In this document: piece by piece, positions 1 through 8,625 of the stretch | Position numbering within the stretch: position 1 is the stretch's first letter | Layout of the letters: each line of letters opens with the position of its first letter | Made by a program: the position numbers and the translations under genes | The notes under the pieces: generated by a model | The model's input: only the letters and a program-made list of their open reading frames with translations | What the model was told of the DNA's origin: nothing | The model's database searches: none | Source: Bryobacteraceae bacterium | GTDB lineage: Bacteria; Acidobacteriota; Terriglobia; Bryobacterales; Bryobacteraceae | Reading direction: 5' to 3' | Assembly: GCA_025980435.1 (NCBI GenBank) | Contig: JAICXK010000018.1 | Coordinates: 1-35,835 of the forward strand | Length of the DNA stretch: 35,835 nt

Positions 1-213
1 AATTTGCTTGCCTTTTTCGTCCCGGTTGATATCAATCCAGTCCTGGGTTTTGGCCGTCCACTCCTCGTCGTCAGCCGCTGTCCAGGGAATGAAAACGACT
101 CGCGCAGCACCCTGAGCCCGTTTGCCTGGATTCGGGTCATTATGTCCCTTTTTGGCGCCGGAGAAGTAATCGTAATAGGTCCAGTCCATGGGATCCGGCC
201 GGTATGTTCCCAT
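1..213 (-). CDS. Partial CDS of unknown function, cut by left window edge
   Basis: An open minus-strand frame of 71 codons starts at an ATG (211-213) and runs off the left edge without a stop. The peptide begins MGTYRPDPMDWTYYDYF and is rich in Asp, Lys, Trp and Tyr, with no signal peptide or membrane segment. I do not recognise a family. It lies 28 bases downstream of the ADOP permease stop on the same strand, so it could be cotranscribed with the PadR-ADOP pair. The frame stays open upstream of this ATG, so a GTG a few codons earlier or the ATG at 187-189 are alternative starts. No clear ribosome binding site decides between them. The composition looks like real protein, but the short visible part limits confidence. 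Confidence 0.4.
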   Translation of the reverse strand, partial: MGTYRPDPMDWTYYDYFSGAKKGHNDPNPGKRAQGAARVVFIPWTAADDEEWTAKTQDWIDINRDEKGKQI

Positions 214-241
214 ATGTGGCGAGTCTATCACCGAATCGTGG

Positions 242-2914
242 CTACTCGGCCCGCAAGGTTGCGTAAGGATCGAGAGAAGCGGCGCGACGGGCCGGGAACC
301 AGGCTGCAACAAAGCAGACGAGCAGCAGCCCAAAGGTTGTAATGCCAAGCGCAAGCGGGTCCCAGGGCTGAAGTCCCGCAAGCATGCTCGACAGCAAATG
401 TCCGCACCAGATCACTCCCACGACTCCGCCAGTAAGGCCGATCGCGTACAGCAGGAGAGCACGGGAGAGGATCATCCGCACCACATCATCCCGGCTCGCG
501 CCTAACGCCATGCGTACCGCGATATCGCGCTTCCTTTGCGAAACCATGTACGAGAGAACGCCATACAATCCCGCCACGGCGACAACCAGCGCCAACCCAG
601 CAAACACGCTGAGCAGAATGGCGCCGAGCCGCCGGCCTTCGACCGAAGCCGAAACAACCTCCTGCATAGTCGCGATGTGGAATACCGTTTGACCCGGATC
701 CACACGGTGGATCACTTGCTGGACACTCTTGCTCACGGTAACGGGATCACCGCTAGAGACGCGTACAGCATACGTCATGATCTGCTTGAGTAAGAATTGC
801 GACCACAGTGTTGCAGGCGGCACCTGCCGGAAATCGAGATAGAGTTGAGCATCCGGCGGCTCCGCCAACCCGGTTTGCCGGGTGCTGTGCACGACGCCGA
901 CAATCGTGATCGGATCCGTTTTGAAATCGCCGGCGTCAAACGCGATCTGCTTGCCAACAGGGTTTTCTCCGGCGAAGCAGCGCCGCGCCAGAACATCGTT
1001 GACGATGGCCACGCGAGGCCGTCCCAGCGTGTCTGCCCGCGAAAAGAATCGGCCCTTTAGAAGCGGGACCCGGAGCGCGCTGAAGAAATGGTCGCTAGCC
1101 GCGTTCAACAAAGCACGCGGCTGGGAACCCGGACTTCGATTGGAACGGCCTTGGATGAGAAAGGATGCCGAAGCGCTTCCATTACTCAACGGCAGGAAGG
1201 TGACAAAGCCGGCGACCTTCACCCCCGGCAACTGTTCGATCTGATCGAGTTCCGGTGCGTAGACGGTTGTGGCAAGGTTCTGATCTTGAGGCTCTGTTCC
1301 GGAGACTGCCGTTTGCATGGTCAGCACCTGCTGAGCGGCAAAGCCGGCATCGGCATGCAACAGGCCGTATAGGGTCCGAAGCAACATGCCCGAACCGGCC
1401 AGCAGCATGATTGTCAGGCTCAACTGGGCAACTACCAGGACATCCCGGAGCTTTTGTTGATTATGGCCGCCCGCGACGGCGCCGACGCTCTCACGCAAAG
1501 CGGCCTCGATATCCCGGCGCGCCGCCTGCCAGGCGGGCGCCAGACCGAACAGCAGCGCCGACACTCCTGCGATGACCAGCAGGGCGAGGCAGACTTCGGG
1601 ACGCAGCGCAATCTCTTGAACGCGCGGGATCGCATCGGCGGCAATGCGTTTCAATAGGCCCAACGAGCCGACGGCCAGAATCAGTCCAGCGCCTGTTCCG
1701 ATCAACGCCAGCAGAATGCTTTCCGTAAAGAGCTGTCGCGCTACCCGCGTTCTGCCCGCGCCCAAGGCCGCTCGAATGGCCATCTCGCGTTTGCGGCCGA
1801 GCGCTCGCGCCAATTGGAGATTCGCGATATTGGCGGAGGCGATCAGAAGTAGAATGGCCACCGCTCCCAGCAGCGCGAGAAGGGCGGGCCGTACATCGCC
1901 GGTGACTCGATCCTGATAAAAGCGCGCGCCGAAGCCCAGTCCGTTATCATCGTCCGGATACGCCTTCTCGAGTCGGCTTGCGATGACCTTCAGCTCCGTC
2001 TGTGCAGCGGCAAGCGTTACACCCGGTTTGAGCCTGCCGATGATTTCAAGGAAGCTGGCGCCCCGATTCGCCGCATCCGGCGCGGGCTGGAGTGGAATCC
2101 AGAATTCGCTGTCACGCGCGGGGAATGCAAAACCGTCCGGCATCACCCCGGAGATGCTGCATGACTTTCCATCCACCGTGAGGCTCTGTCCGATTGCGCG
2201 AGGATCGCTCGAAAGATGTTCGCGCCAGAAATCCGCGCTCAGAACCACGCTGCAGGCCTCCCCCGCATGATCTTCTTCCGCCGGAAAGGGACTCCCTAGC
2301 ATCGGGCGAACCCGCAGAACCTCAAAAAGGTTTGGACTCGCCGCCGCGCCGCTACTGTGGAGCGGTTCGCCGCTCGGGAGCCGTAGTGAAGCGCTATTTT
2401 CCTCATACGCGGCCATCTTCGAGAACAACCGGCTCTGCCTTCGGATATCGAGAAAATTCGGAAGCGATATGGAACCCCGATCGCTTCCCGCCCGAACGGA
2501 ATCGATCGATACGAGCTGCGCTGAGTCGGGATATGGCAGAGGCCGCAGAAGGACCGAATCGATAACCGTAAACATCAACGCATTCACGCCCGCTCCCAGC
2601 GCAAGCGTGAGGATCGCGATCGCCGCAAACCCTGGCGCCCGGCGCAGCATGCGAAGAGCAAATCGCAAATCGCCAAGCGTGTCCTCAAACCATCGGATGC
2701 CACGCGCGTCGCGGCATTCTTCCTTTACGCGTTCCATTCCGCGCAGAGCGGATATTGCGGCCCTTCTCGCTTCCCCTGGAGAACCCCCCGCGGCCATCGC
2801 TTTATCGATTTCCCACTCGACATAGTCGCGCAACTCATCATCGAGGTCCGACTCCACTTGCGAGCGGTCTAGTAAGGACCGAAGCCGCAGGCGCCATTTC
2901 CGGAACGATCGCAT
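242..2914 (-). CDS. ADOP-family duplicated FtsX-type permease, PadR-linked
   Basis: This 890-residue inner-membrane protein has the ADOP layout (family described as TIGR03434). Residues about 1-75 form a charged soluble prefix found in PadR-linked members. A transmembrane helix follows at about 95-117, then a MacB-type periplasmic domain with LLRPLPYP near 125, an FtsX helix bundle at about 350-480, a second periplasmic domain, and a second FtsX bundle at about 770-885. The FtsX signature RMALGAS is visible in the second bundle. The end, DPYATLRAE, matches the tails of the other three ADOPs here. The ATG lies 5 bases after the PadR stop, so the two are an operon. No ATPase gene is adjacent, as is usual for this family. 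The transported substrate and function are unknown; relatives of the fold include LolC and MacB. Confidence 0.93.
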   Translation of the reverse strand: MRSFRKWRLRLRSLLDRSQVESDLDDELRDYVEWEIDKAMAAGGSPGEARRAAISALRGMERVKEECRDARGIRWFEDTLGDLRFALRMLRRAPGFAAIAILTLALGAGVNALMFTVIDSVLLRPLPYPDSAQLVSIDSVRAGSDRGSISLPNFLDIRRQSRLFSKMAAYEENSASLRLPSGEPLHSSGAAASPNLFEVLRVRPMLGSPFPAEEDHAGEACSVVLSADFWREHLSSDPRAIGQSLTVDGKSCSISGVMPDGFAFPARDSEFWIPLQPAPDAANRGASFLEIIGRLKPGVTLAAAQTELKVIASRLEKAYPDDDNGLGFGARFYQDRVTGDVRPALLALLGAVAILLLIASANIANLQLARALGRKREMAIRAALGAGRTRVARQLFTESILLALIGTGAGLILAVGSLGLLKRIAADAIPRVQEIALRPEVCLALLVIAGVSALLFGLAPAWQAARRDIEAALRESVGAVAGGHNQQKLRDVLVVAQLSLTIMLLAGSGMLLRTLYGLLHADAGFAAQQVLTMQTAVSGTEPQDQNLATTVYAPELDQIEQLPGVKVAGFVTFLPLSNGSASASFLIQGRSNRSPGSQPRALLNAASDHFFSALRVPLLKGRFFSRADTLGRPRVAIVNDVLARRCFAGENPVGKQIAFDAGDFKTDPITIVGVVHSTRQTGLAEPPDAQLYLDFRQVPPATLWSQFLLKQIMTYAVRVSSGDPVTVSKSVQQVIHRVDPGQTVFHIATMQEVVSASVEGRRLGAILLSVFAGLALVVAVAGLYGVLSYMVSQRKRDIAVRMALGASRDDVVRMILSRALLLYAIGLTGGVVGVIWCGHLLSSMLAGLQPWDPLALGITTFGLLLVCFVAAWFPARRAASLDPYATLRAE

Positions 2915-2919
2915 ACGCG

Positions 2920-3252
2920 CTAACTCCGGACCGGGAGTACGATCGCGGAGATGGCTCCTGACAGGCGCTTCCAGTCCGCGGTCTGAGCTTCTAACTGCTT
3001 GCGGCCTTCTTTCGAAAGCGAGTAGAACTTAACGCGGCGCTTGGTGTCGCTGATCAACCATTCGGCCGTGATCCAGCCTTCTTGTTCCAGTTTGTGCAGA
3101 GCCGGGTACAACGAGCCCGGGCCCACCTGCAGAACATCTTTTGACATCTGCTTCAGGCGCTGCGAAAGAGCCCAACCGTGCATCGGCTCCAGTGCCAGGA
3201 TTCTCAGGATGAGCAAACCGAGCGTGCCTTGAACGAGATCGTTGGGTTTCAT
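2920..3252 (-). CDS. PadR-family transcriptional regulator (acidobacterial ADOP-linked type)
   Basis: The 110-residue protein is a winged-helix PadR regulator. The N-terminal half shows the family pattern LGLLILRILALEPMHGWAL, followed by GPGSLYPALHKLEQEGWI, which is the recognition helix and wing. The C-terminal part continues with KRRVKFYSLSKEGRKQL and a short dimerisation helix. Length fits the compact acidobacterial type (TIGR03433), whose genes tend to lie beside ADOP permease genes, as here. It presumably represses its own operon through the palindrome just upstream of its ATG; that is inference. The ligand is unknown. Confidence 0.93.
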   Translation of the reverse strand: MKPNDLVQGTLGLLILRILALEPMHGWALSQRLKQMSKDVLQVGPGSLYPALHKLEQEGWITAEWLISDTKRRVKFYSLSKEGRKQLEAQTADWKRLSGAISAIVLPVRS

Positions 3253-3257
3253 CTCTC

Positions 3258-3274
3258 TTATCGATGTCCGATAA
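3258..3274. promoter_or_regulatory. Candidate PadR operator palindrome
   Basis: TTATCG-N5-CGATAA is a perfect 6-base inverted repeat with a 5-base spacer. It lies 5 bases upstream of the padR ATG and directly after a plausible -10 box. A repressor bound here would block the start of the PadR-ADOP operon. The symmetry is seen directly; binding by the adjacent PadR is inferred. Confidence 0.55.
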
Positions 3275-3275
3275 C

Positions 3276-3304
3276 AGGATACGTGTTTCCGGTCTCATAT
3301 GCAA
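3276..3304 (-). promoter_or_regulatory. Candidate promoter of the padR-ADOP operon
   Basis: On the minus strand, TTGCAT (3299-3304) and TATCCT (3276-3281) are separated by 17 bases, giving weak -35 and moderate -10 matches to the housekeeping consensus. The -10 is followed at once by the palindrome at 3258-3274. The position next to a likely operator is the main support. Confidence 0.4.
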
Positions 3305-3353
3305 GCGCGATTGTTTGATGCTTCAGATGGCTTCGGATGAGGCCCGGCGGGAG

Positions 3354-3827
3354 CTACGTCTTCGTTCGGGCTTCCACCCATTTCCGAACGACCGCGACCA
3401 GTTGTTCCGCCTGGAACGGCTTGGACAGATAATCGTCCATGCCGGCATTCAGGCAGCGCTCGCGCTCGCCGACCAGGGCGTTAGCCGTGACCGCTATGAT
3501 CGCAGGCTGCGGTTGCTCCAGGCGACGGATCTGCCGACTGGCTTCGAAGCCGTCCATGGTTGGCATCTGGCAGTCCATCAGGATCACATCGTAAGGATTG
3601 GAGCGGTGTGCCTCCAGCGCTTCGTTTCCGTCGGCCACGAGGTCGATGCTATATCCCGCACGCTGGAGAATGAGTTTACCCACACGCTGATTAATGCTGT
3701 TATCTTCCGCCATAAGGATACGGAGATGGCCGTTCTGGCGCGGATTTTCAATCGGCGCTTCGCTCGCTCTCAGGCCGGCATTTGATGTTGGCGGCGGCAT
3801 TACGGAAGTAGGGCGGAATTGTGGCAT
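3354..3827 (-). CDS. Stand-alone response-regulator receiver domain protein
   Basis: The 157-residue protein has about 35 low-complexity Pro/Ser/Asn residues followed by one CheY-like receiver domain. Visible active-site residues are the acidic pair E41-D42, the phosphoacceptor D85 in LMDCQMPTMDG, T114 in AVTANA and K136 in LSKPF. There is no output domain. The sequence style (AEDNSINQRVG, LMDCQMP) is that of receiver domains at the C terminus of hybrid histidine kinases. However, the frame closes with a stop shortly upstream of the ATG and no kinase precedes it. It may be a single-domain phosphorelay protein or the remnant of a hybrid kinase. It lies on the same strand as the ABC genes, about 157 bases after the ATPase stop, so cotranscription is possible but unproven. 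Confidence 0.85.
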   Translation of the reverse strand: MPQFRPTSVMPPPTSNAGLRASEAPIENPRQNGHLRILMAEDNSINQRVGKLILQRAGYSIDLVADGNEALEAHRSNPYDVILMDCQMPTMDGFEASRQIRRLEQPQPAIIAVTANALVGERERCLNAGMDDYLSKPFQAEQLVAVVRKWVEARTKT

Positions 3828-3984
3828 CGTACGAATGAACGGGCCAAACCTGAAAACCAGGCTCTGTAATGCTTATCGTTCAATTCCCGGCCCTTCTTCA
3901 CGAGTTAACATATCACCAATTTAGGCTGCGACAAGTTTTTTGGATGGGATTTATCCTAAAATATCAGGAAAATTGGGGATTTGA

Positions 3985-4758
3985 CTAGTTTTTGGAGCGC
4001 GAAGTGATCTCGTCCTGATCGACTTTGCCGTCGCGTATGTGAATGATCCTATGTGCCTGCGAGGCAATGTCAGGCTCGTGCGTGACCAGCACGATCGTAT
4101 TGCCCTCCTCATGCAGCCGCTCGAAAAGCAGCATGATCTCATTCCCCGTCTTCGTATCCAACGCGCCCGTCGGCTCGTCCGCCAGCAGAATTGACGGGTG
4201 ATTCACCAGGGCTCTTGCGATGGCGACGCGCTGCCGCTGGCCGCCCGAGAGTTCGTTCGGTTTATGGTGCATCCGCTGCTCTAAATCGACCGAGCTGAGC
4301 GCCCGCCGCGCCCGTTCCAGGCGCTCCTGCGAGGAAATTCCTGCGTAGATCAGCGGAAGTTCGACGTTGTGCAACGCCGAAGCGCGAGCCAGCAGATTGA
4401 AGGTCTGAAAAACGAAGCCGATCTCTTTGTTCCGGATTCGCGCCAGCTCATCATCTTCCATCTCGCTGGCTAATTTTCCGTTTAAATAGTAGAGTCCTTT
4501 GGTGGGCGTATCCAGGCAGCCAATCAGGTTCATCAGCGTCGATTTTCCCGAACCCGACGGTCCCATAATGGCAACGTACTCGCCGCGCCGGATCTCGATG
4601 TCTACCCCCGAAACAGCATGGATCTCCTGGTCGCCCATGATGTAGGTTTTCCAGAGATCGTAGGTGCGAATGACGATGCCCTCTTGCCGGAGTTGCTCGC
4701 CTCGCGCTTCTAGTTGTTTCGGATTCAGCTCCTGGATTGCGGTGTCCAAGCTCGCCAT
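3985..4758 (-). CDS. ABC transporter ATP-binding protein, MacB/LolD type
   Basis: The 257-residue protein is a cytoplasmic ATPase subunit of the MacB/LolD/FtsE group. Visible motifs are Walker [10 protein letters not shown] (66-74), Q-loop FVFQTFNLL (Q118), signature [15 protein letters not shown] from 170, Walker [13 protein letters not shown] from 191 and the switch histidine in VTHEPD (H227). An N-terminal extension of about 30 residues precedes the usual start of the fold. The gene follows the HlyD-type adaptor by 22 bases on the same strand, the order seen in MacA-MacB-like export systems. No FtsX/MacB permease gene follows it. The partner permease must therefore be elsewhere, possibly one of the orphan permeases. 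Confidence 0.93.
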   Translation of the reverse strand: MASLDTAIQELNPKQLEARGEQLRQEGIVIRTYDLWKTYIMGDQEIHAVSGVDIEIRRGEYVAIMGPSGSGKSTLMNLIGCLDTPTKGLYYLNGKLASEMEDDELARIRNKEIGFVFQTFNLLARASALHNVELPLIYAGISSQERLERARRALSSVDLEQRMHHKPNELSGGQRQRVAIARALVNHPSILLADEPTGALDTKTGNEIMLLFERLHEEGNTIVLVTHEPDIASQAHRIIHIRDGKVDQDEITSRSKN

Positions 4759-4780
4759 TACGTAATTCCCGGCCTTGAAG

Positions 4781-6208
4781 CTAGCTGGCGATGACGCCGG
4801 AGGGCGCCACAGGCCGCTTATTATCTACCTTGATTTTGGCGTCATTCCGGATGGTTCGAATTACCTCGTAACTTCCGGTTACGATTTGATCTCCCTGATT
4901 CACCCCGCTGAGCACCTCGATATCGGTTGCTCCCGTGATTCCGGTCTTAACCTCGCGGAACTGAGCCTTCCCGCCGGAAACAAGAAATACACCCTGCAGT
5001 TCCTTCTTGGCCGCCTTTTGAGCCGCCGGACTGATCTCCTGCTTATCGCCCGGCTTAGGCGGATGCAACTGTCCCTCTTGCCGGACCGTCAAGGCCTGAA
5101 TCGGTATCGAAAGCACGTGATCCCGGGTTGCGGTGGTGATCTTCGCGGTGCAGGAAAGACCCGGCCTGACCAGATGTTGCGGGATTTCGAGCGCAATCAC
5201 GACCCGAAAATCCTTGGCCTCCTGGCTCGAGGTCTGGCTCTGCGAAGCCGCTACGCCGCTGGAGCGCACAATCGCCGTGTCCCCGATCTCCATCACCTTT
5301 CCTTTGAATATCCGATTCGGAATCGCGTCAATCGTAACGTCGGCCGGCTGGTCCAACTTTACGCTCACAATGTCCGTCTCATCCACGTTGACTTCAGCCG
5401 TAATGATCGACATGTCGGCGATAGTCATGATGGTGGATGCCGCCGAGTTCTGAATGCCCGGGACCACTGTTTCACCCACCCGCACCGGCAGGTTGGTCAC
5501 CACACCATCCAATGGCGCAGTGGCGTCGTACTGCTTCAGAATATCGTGTGAACGCACTACCATAGCCTGCGCCTGCGCCACTTTCTTCTGTGCGGAACCC
5601 AGTTGGGCAGCCGCTTGCGCGCGCTGCGCCTGCGCTTGTGAAACCTTCCGCTGCGAGGCGGTGAGCGTCGCTTGCGCCAGGTCGTACAATGCCTTCTTCG
5701 CTTCAAAGTCCTGGGGAGCCAGCAGCTTCGAATCGAATAGCTCCTGGCTGCGCTTTAGATCCACCTTCTTCTGCTCTACGTCGGCGCGGTCATGCTCTAC
5801 CTGCGCCTGCGCCACCGCTACATTATCTTCAGCCGATTTCTCTGCGGCTTCCCCTGCCGCGGAGTCCGCCAGCGCCGCATTGAGGGATGCCTGCTGCGCT
5901 TTGAGATCCGCCTCCGGCTGCACGTCCGCCAAGCGGGCCAGAACCTCGCCCTTTTTGACCGTGTCGCCTTCCTTGACGTAGATCGCCGTAATGGGCGCGG
6001 GTCCTTGCGTATTCGCCCCTATGTTGATGTAATTACGCGGCTTGACCTCGCCGGAAGCCGTCACCACAGAGGACAGATCCATCCGGGCTACTTTGCTGGT
6101 CTGTACCGTGACCACGCCCCGCTCGTTGATTTTGATGCTGGCCAGGACAGCGCCTGCTATGAGCACAAATATCCCCAGCAGGATGATGATTTTCCACTTT
6201 TTCTTCAA
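4781..6208 (-). CDS. HlyD/MacA-type periplasmic adaptor subunit
   Basis: The 475-residue protein has an N-terminal membrane anchor ([20 protein letters not shown]). A lipoyl-like half motif follows ([16 protein letters not shown]), then a long Ala/Gln-rich alpha-helical hairpin at about 105-220. The second lipoyl half ([12 protein letters not shown]), a beta-barrel domain and a membrane-proximal domain complete it. This is the order of membrane-fusion adaptors that bridge an inner-membrane pump and a TolC-like outer-membrane channel. The start is a TTG at 6206-6208 with GGGGAG about 11 bases upstream; no better ATG is in frame before the membrane anchor. An insertion rich in Lys, Pro and Gln lies near residue 385. 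It is cotranscribed with the downstream ATPase. The gene is clear; the substrate is not. Confidence 0.9.
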   Translation of the reverse strand: MKKKWKIIILLGIFVLIAGAVLASIKINERGVVTVQTSKVARMDLSSVVTASGEVKPRNYINIGANTQGPAPITAIYVKEGDTVKKGEVLARLADVQPEADLKAQQASLNAALADSAAGEAAEKSAEDNVAVAQAQVEHDRADVEQKKVDLKRSQELFDSKLLAPQDFEAKKALYDLAQATLTASQRKVSQAQAQRAQAAAQLGSAQKKVAQAQAMVVRSHDILKQYDATAPLDGVVTNLPVRVGETVVPGIQNSAASTIMTIADMSIITAEVNVDETDIVSVKLDQPADVTIDAIPNRIFKGKVMEIGDTAIVRSSGVAASQSQTSSQEAKDFRVVIALEIPQHLVRPGLSCTAKITTATRDHVLSIPIQALTVRQEGQLHPPKPGDKQEISPAAQKAAKKELQGVFLVSGGKAQFREVKTGITGATDIEVLSGVNQGDQIVTGSYEVIRTIRNDAKIKVDNKRPVAPSGVIAS

Positions 6209-6303
6209 GAAGGCTTGTCTCCCCGCCCTTGTCCCAGACGGTTACCGGGCGGTGAATGTTCCCAGGTTTACAAGGATTAACTCAACTTTAGCATGCAATG
6301 TGG

Positions 6304-6331
6304 GGCAGGCGATCGCCCTGTGTCGCCTGCC
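6304..6331 (-). terminator. Strong hairpin after alanine racemase gene, probable terminator
   Basis: GGCAGGCGA and TCGCCTGCC form a perfect 9-base stem with a 10-base loop, 19 bases downstream of the alr stop codon. No U-tract follows on the minus strand, so it is not a textbook intrinsic terminator. Stem strength and position at the end of the glycosyltransferase-alr run suggest a transcription end or mRNA 3' stabiliser. Confidence 0.45.
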
Positions 6332-6350
6332 AAGCAAGCGGACTTCGGCC

Positions 6351-7547
6351 CTAGACATAAATTCGCTTCACCCGAGCGTGAATCCCGCACAGCACGCTGT
6401 ACGAAATCGTTCCGGCCAGCTTGGCGATCTGCTGGGCATCGATACTCACTTGCCCTTCCGAACCGAGCAGTGTGACCGGGTCGCCTACCTGCGTTTCCGG
6501 AGACTGGCTTACATCAATTGTCGTCAGATCCATCGAAACGGCGCCGACTATTGGGCACAGTTTTCCATCCACGATCACGCTTCCGCGATTCGATAGCCGG
6601 TGCGGGATGCCGTCCGCGTATCCGGCGGCCAGGACCGCAATGCGCATCGGCCGTGGGGCACGAAACATCCCGCCGTAGCCGATGAGCGCACCTGCCGGCA
6701 CCTCTTTGACCGACAACACGCTGGCCCGCCAGGCGAGCGCGGGTTTCACCTTCAAAATTCTTCCTGGCGCGTTGCCGCGCGCTGGAGAAACATACCCGTA
6801 AATCGCGTGCCCCGGCCGGACCATCCCGCGCCAGCACTGCCTTCGCCCGTACGCGACCGGAATTGTACTCGAAAGATGAATGAGGTTTGGATGGATGCCT
6901 GCCGTGTTCAAGGCGCTCACTACGGAATCAAACGTCCTTATTTGATCCTCGGTTTGGCTGCTCTGATAATTGCCGGCGGACGCAAAATGGCTCATCAAGC
7001 CTTCCACTTCCAGGTTTTTCGCTGCCCGGATCGCTTCACCGATGGCCTCGGCGTCCGCGCGTACGCCGAGGCGTCCCATGCCGCTGTCAATCTTCAAATG
7101 GCAGCGGCACCGCTGGCCGCGCGCCAGGGCGAGTTGATTGAGCGTAGCCAGACCTTCAAGCGAGTGAATCACGGGAGTAAGCCCGTGTTCCAGTAAAGCT
7201 TCCCGCGCGAAAGGCAGAAAATCAGCCATCACCAGAATGCGTGAACGAATCCCCGCGTCGCGCAGGGTCACGCCTTCTTCCGTGTTGCTGACCGCCAGCC
7301 AGCGCGCCCCCTGCTCTTCTAGCGTTCGCGAAACCTCGATGGCGCCGTGCCGGTAGGCATCCGCCTTCACTACCGGCATGATTTCCACTTCCGGGCCGAC
7401 GACATCCCGAATCGCCTGAAAATTCGCGGCAATCTGCCCTCTGGAAACTTCCACCCAGGAACGGTACGGCCGTGGCTCCGGTTTGGCAGCCGGTTCGATT
7501 GGCATCGGGTCCGCCGGACGTGGCACAACTAACGGCAACTCAGTCAT
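6351..7547 (-). CDS. alr: Alanine racemase
   Basis: The 398-residue PLP enzyme interconverts L- and D-alanine, supplying D-alanine for peptidoglycan. The PLP lysine is K61 in MPVVKADAYRHG. The catalytic tyrosine is Y291 in IGYGGMF. The region between has the expected alpha/beta-barrel pattern, with HLKIDSGMGRLGV and the C-terminal domain GAVSMDLTTIDV. A Pro-rich N-terminal tail of about 30 residues is longer than usual. The ATG overlaps the stop of the upstream glycosyltransferase by 8 bases, so translation is probably coupled. Placement of alr at the end of a glycosyltransferase run is unusual but consistent with an envelope role. Whether it is the only alr in the genome cannot be seen. Confidence 0.95.
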   Translation of the reverse strand: MTELPLVVPRPADPMPIEPAAKPEPRPYRSWVEVSRGQIAANFQAIRDVVGPEVEIMPVVKADAYRHGAIEVSRTLEEQGARWLAVSNTEEGVTLRDAGIRSRILVMADFLPFAREALLEHGLTPVIHSLEGLATLNQLALARGQRCRCHLKIDSGMGRLGVRADAEAIGEAIRAAKNLEVEGLMSHFASAGNYQSSQTEDQIRTFDSVVSALNTAGIHPNLIHLSSTIPVAYGRRQCWRGMVRPGHAIYGYVSPARGNAPGRILKVKPALAWRASVLSVKEVPAGALIGYGGMFRAPRPMRIAVLAAGYADGIPHRLSNRGSVIVDGKLCPIVGAVSMDLTTIDVSQSPETQVGDPVTLLGSEGQVSIDAQQIAKLAGTISYSVLCGIHARVKRIYV

Positions 7548-8625
7548 TCGGTAAAGCTAAACGCCGCAACAGCGCTTCATAAGCATCCGTCACTGCATTC
7601 CAACTGTAGAGCTTCTCTATTCTTTGCATAGCGCGGGCGCCCCACGCCACCCGCTCGGCCTCGCATAGATCGACGGCCCACTGCAGCTTTTCTCTCAGGT
7701 CATTCTCGAACGGAACGGCCGCATCACCCGCGACCTCAGCGCTTTCAGGCGTATTCAGATAGAGCACCAGAGCGCCGCGTCCCATGGCTTCGATCAGCGC
7801 CGGGTGCGTACCGCCCACTTCGGTAGCCTGGACATAAATAGCGCAATGCGATTGCAACTGCCGGTATCCTTCGCCATAAATCGCGCCTGGCATGATCACT
7901 CTCGGATCACGCGTGTCCTTCACCTGGCGTATATAATCGGCCGCGTAAGGGGCATCGCCAACCAGGACCAGCTTGTAATCTGTCCGCACCTGCTCGAAAA
8001 CCTGCCGGACCAGTAGCGCGTTGTTCTCCGGCTCCATGCGGCTGACGTACAGAACGTATTTACCGGGTTCCAGTCCGAGCGCGCGGATCTCACCTGATTC
8101 GGGGACCTTGCCGGCCTCCGCTCCATAGGGAATAAAGGTCGACTCTTTACCATAGCGATCCAAATAATACTTCCGGATTGCCTCGGCATCGGTCACGATC
8201 GCCGAGCAGCACCATGTTGCCATCCACTCCGAAATCAGGTACCAGTTCTTTGCGAGCTGGTTCCATTTCTTGCGACGGCGCTCCACGCCATCGACGTTCA
8301 GCGCCGTGGGCATTCCGAGTAGCCGCGGCCAGAGAGTGAAAATGGCGTTCGCCGCATTGCAGTAAAGCACCGCATCGAACCGGCGGAAAAGCAGATCGAC
8401 CGTCGAGATCGCAGTGTGCGCGACTGTATCCAGGTACTTGTGCCGTATGGTTGGCAAATAGCGCAGCCGCACGCCGCGATACACCTGTTCCCGATAGCGC
8501 TCGCGGCAGTACACGGTCACAGCATGACCACGCTCAGCCAGCCGGACCGAAATCTCTTCGGCGAAGGTTTCGAACCCGCCGTAGTTCGCGGGAATACCGC
8601 GCGTACCGAGCAATGCGATGCGCAT
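7540..8625 (-). CDS. Glycosyltransferase with DUF1972-type N-terminus (GT-B, GT1/GT4-like)
   Basis: The 361-residue protein starts MRIALLGTRGIPANYGGFET, typical of DUF1972-type glycosyltransferases of the GT-B fold, some of which are rhamnosyltransferase-like. The C-terminal Rossmann half carries VLYVSRMEPENN and the donor-binding region GGTHPALIEAMGRGALVLYL. No membrane segment or signal peptide is visible, so it likely works on the cytoplasmic face of the membrane. Its ATG shares one base with the stop of the upstream GT2 gene (TGATG), and its end overlaps alr. The acceptor and sugar cannot be told from sequence. It probably elongates a surface polysaccharide or glycolipid with the two GT2 enzymes. 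Confidence 0.9.
   Translation of the reverse strand: MRIALLGTRGIPANYGGFETFAEEISVRLAERGHAVTVYCRERYREQVYRGVRLRYLPTIRHKYLDTVAHTAISTVDLLFRRFDAVLYCNAANAIFTLWPRLLGMPTALNVDGVERRRKKWNQLAKNWYLISEWMATWCCSAIVTDAEAIRKYYLDRYGKESTFIPYGAEAGKVPESGEIRALGLEPGKYVLYVSRMEPENNALLVRQVFEQVRTDYKLVLVGDAPYAADYIRQVKDTRDPRVIMPGAIYGEGYRQLQSHCAIYVQATEVGGTHPALIEAMGRGALVLYLNTPESAEVAGDAAVPFENDLREKLQWAVDLCEAERVAWGARAMQRIEKLYSWNAVTDAYEALLRRLALPND

Noticed and set aside
4775-5551. Long plus-strand open frame opposite the adaptor gene
   Set aside because: It lies fully antisense to the HlyD-type gene, whose domains are clear; the antisense product shows no family features.
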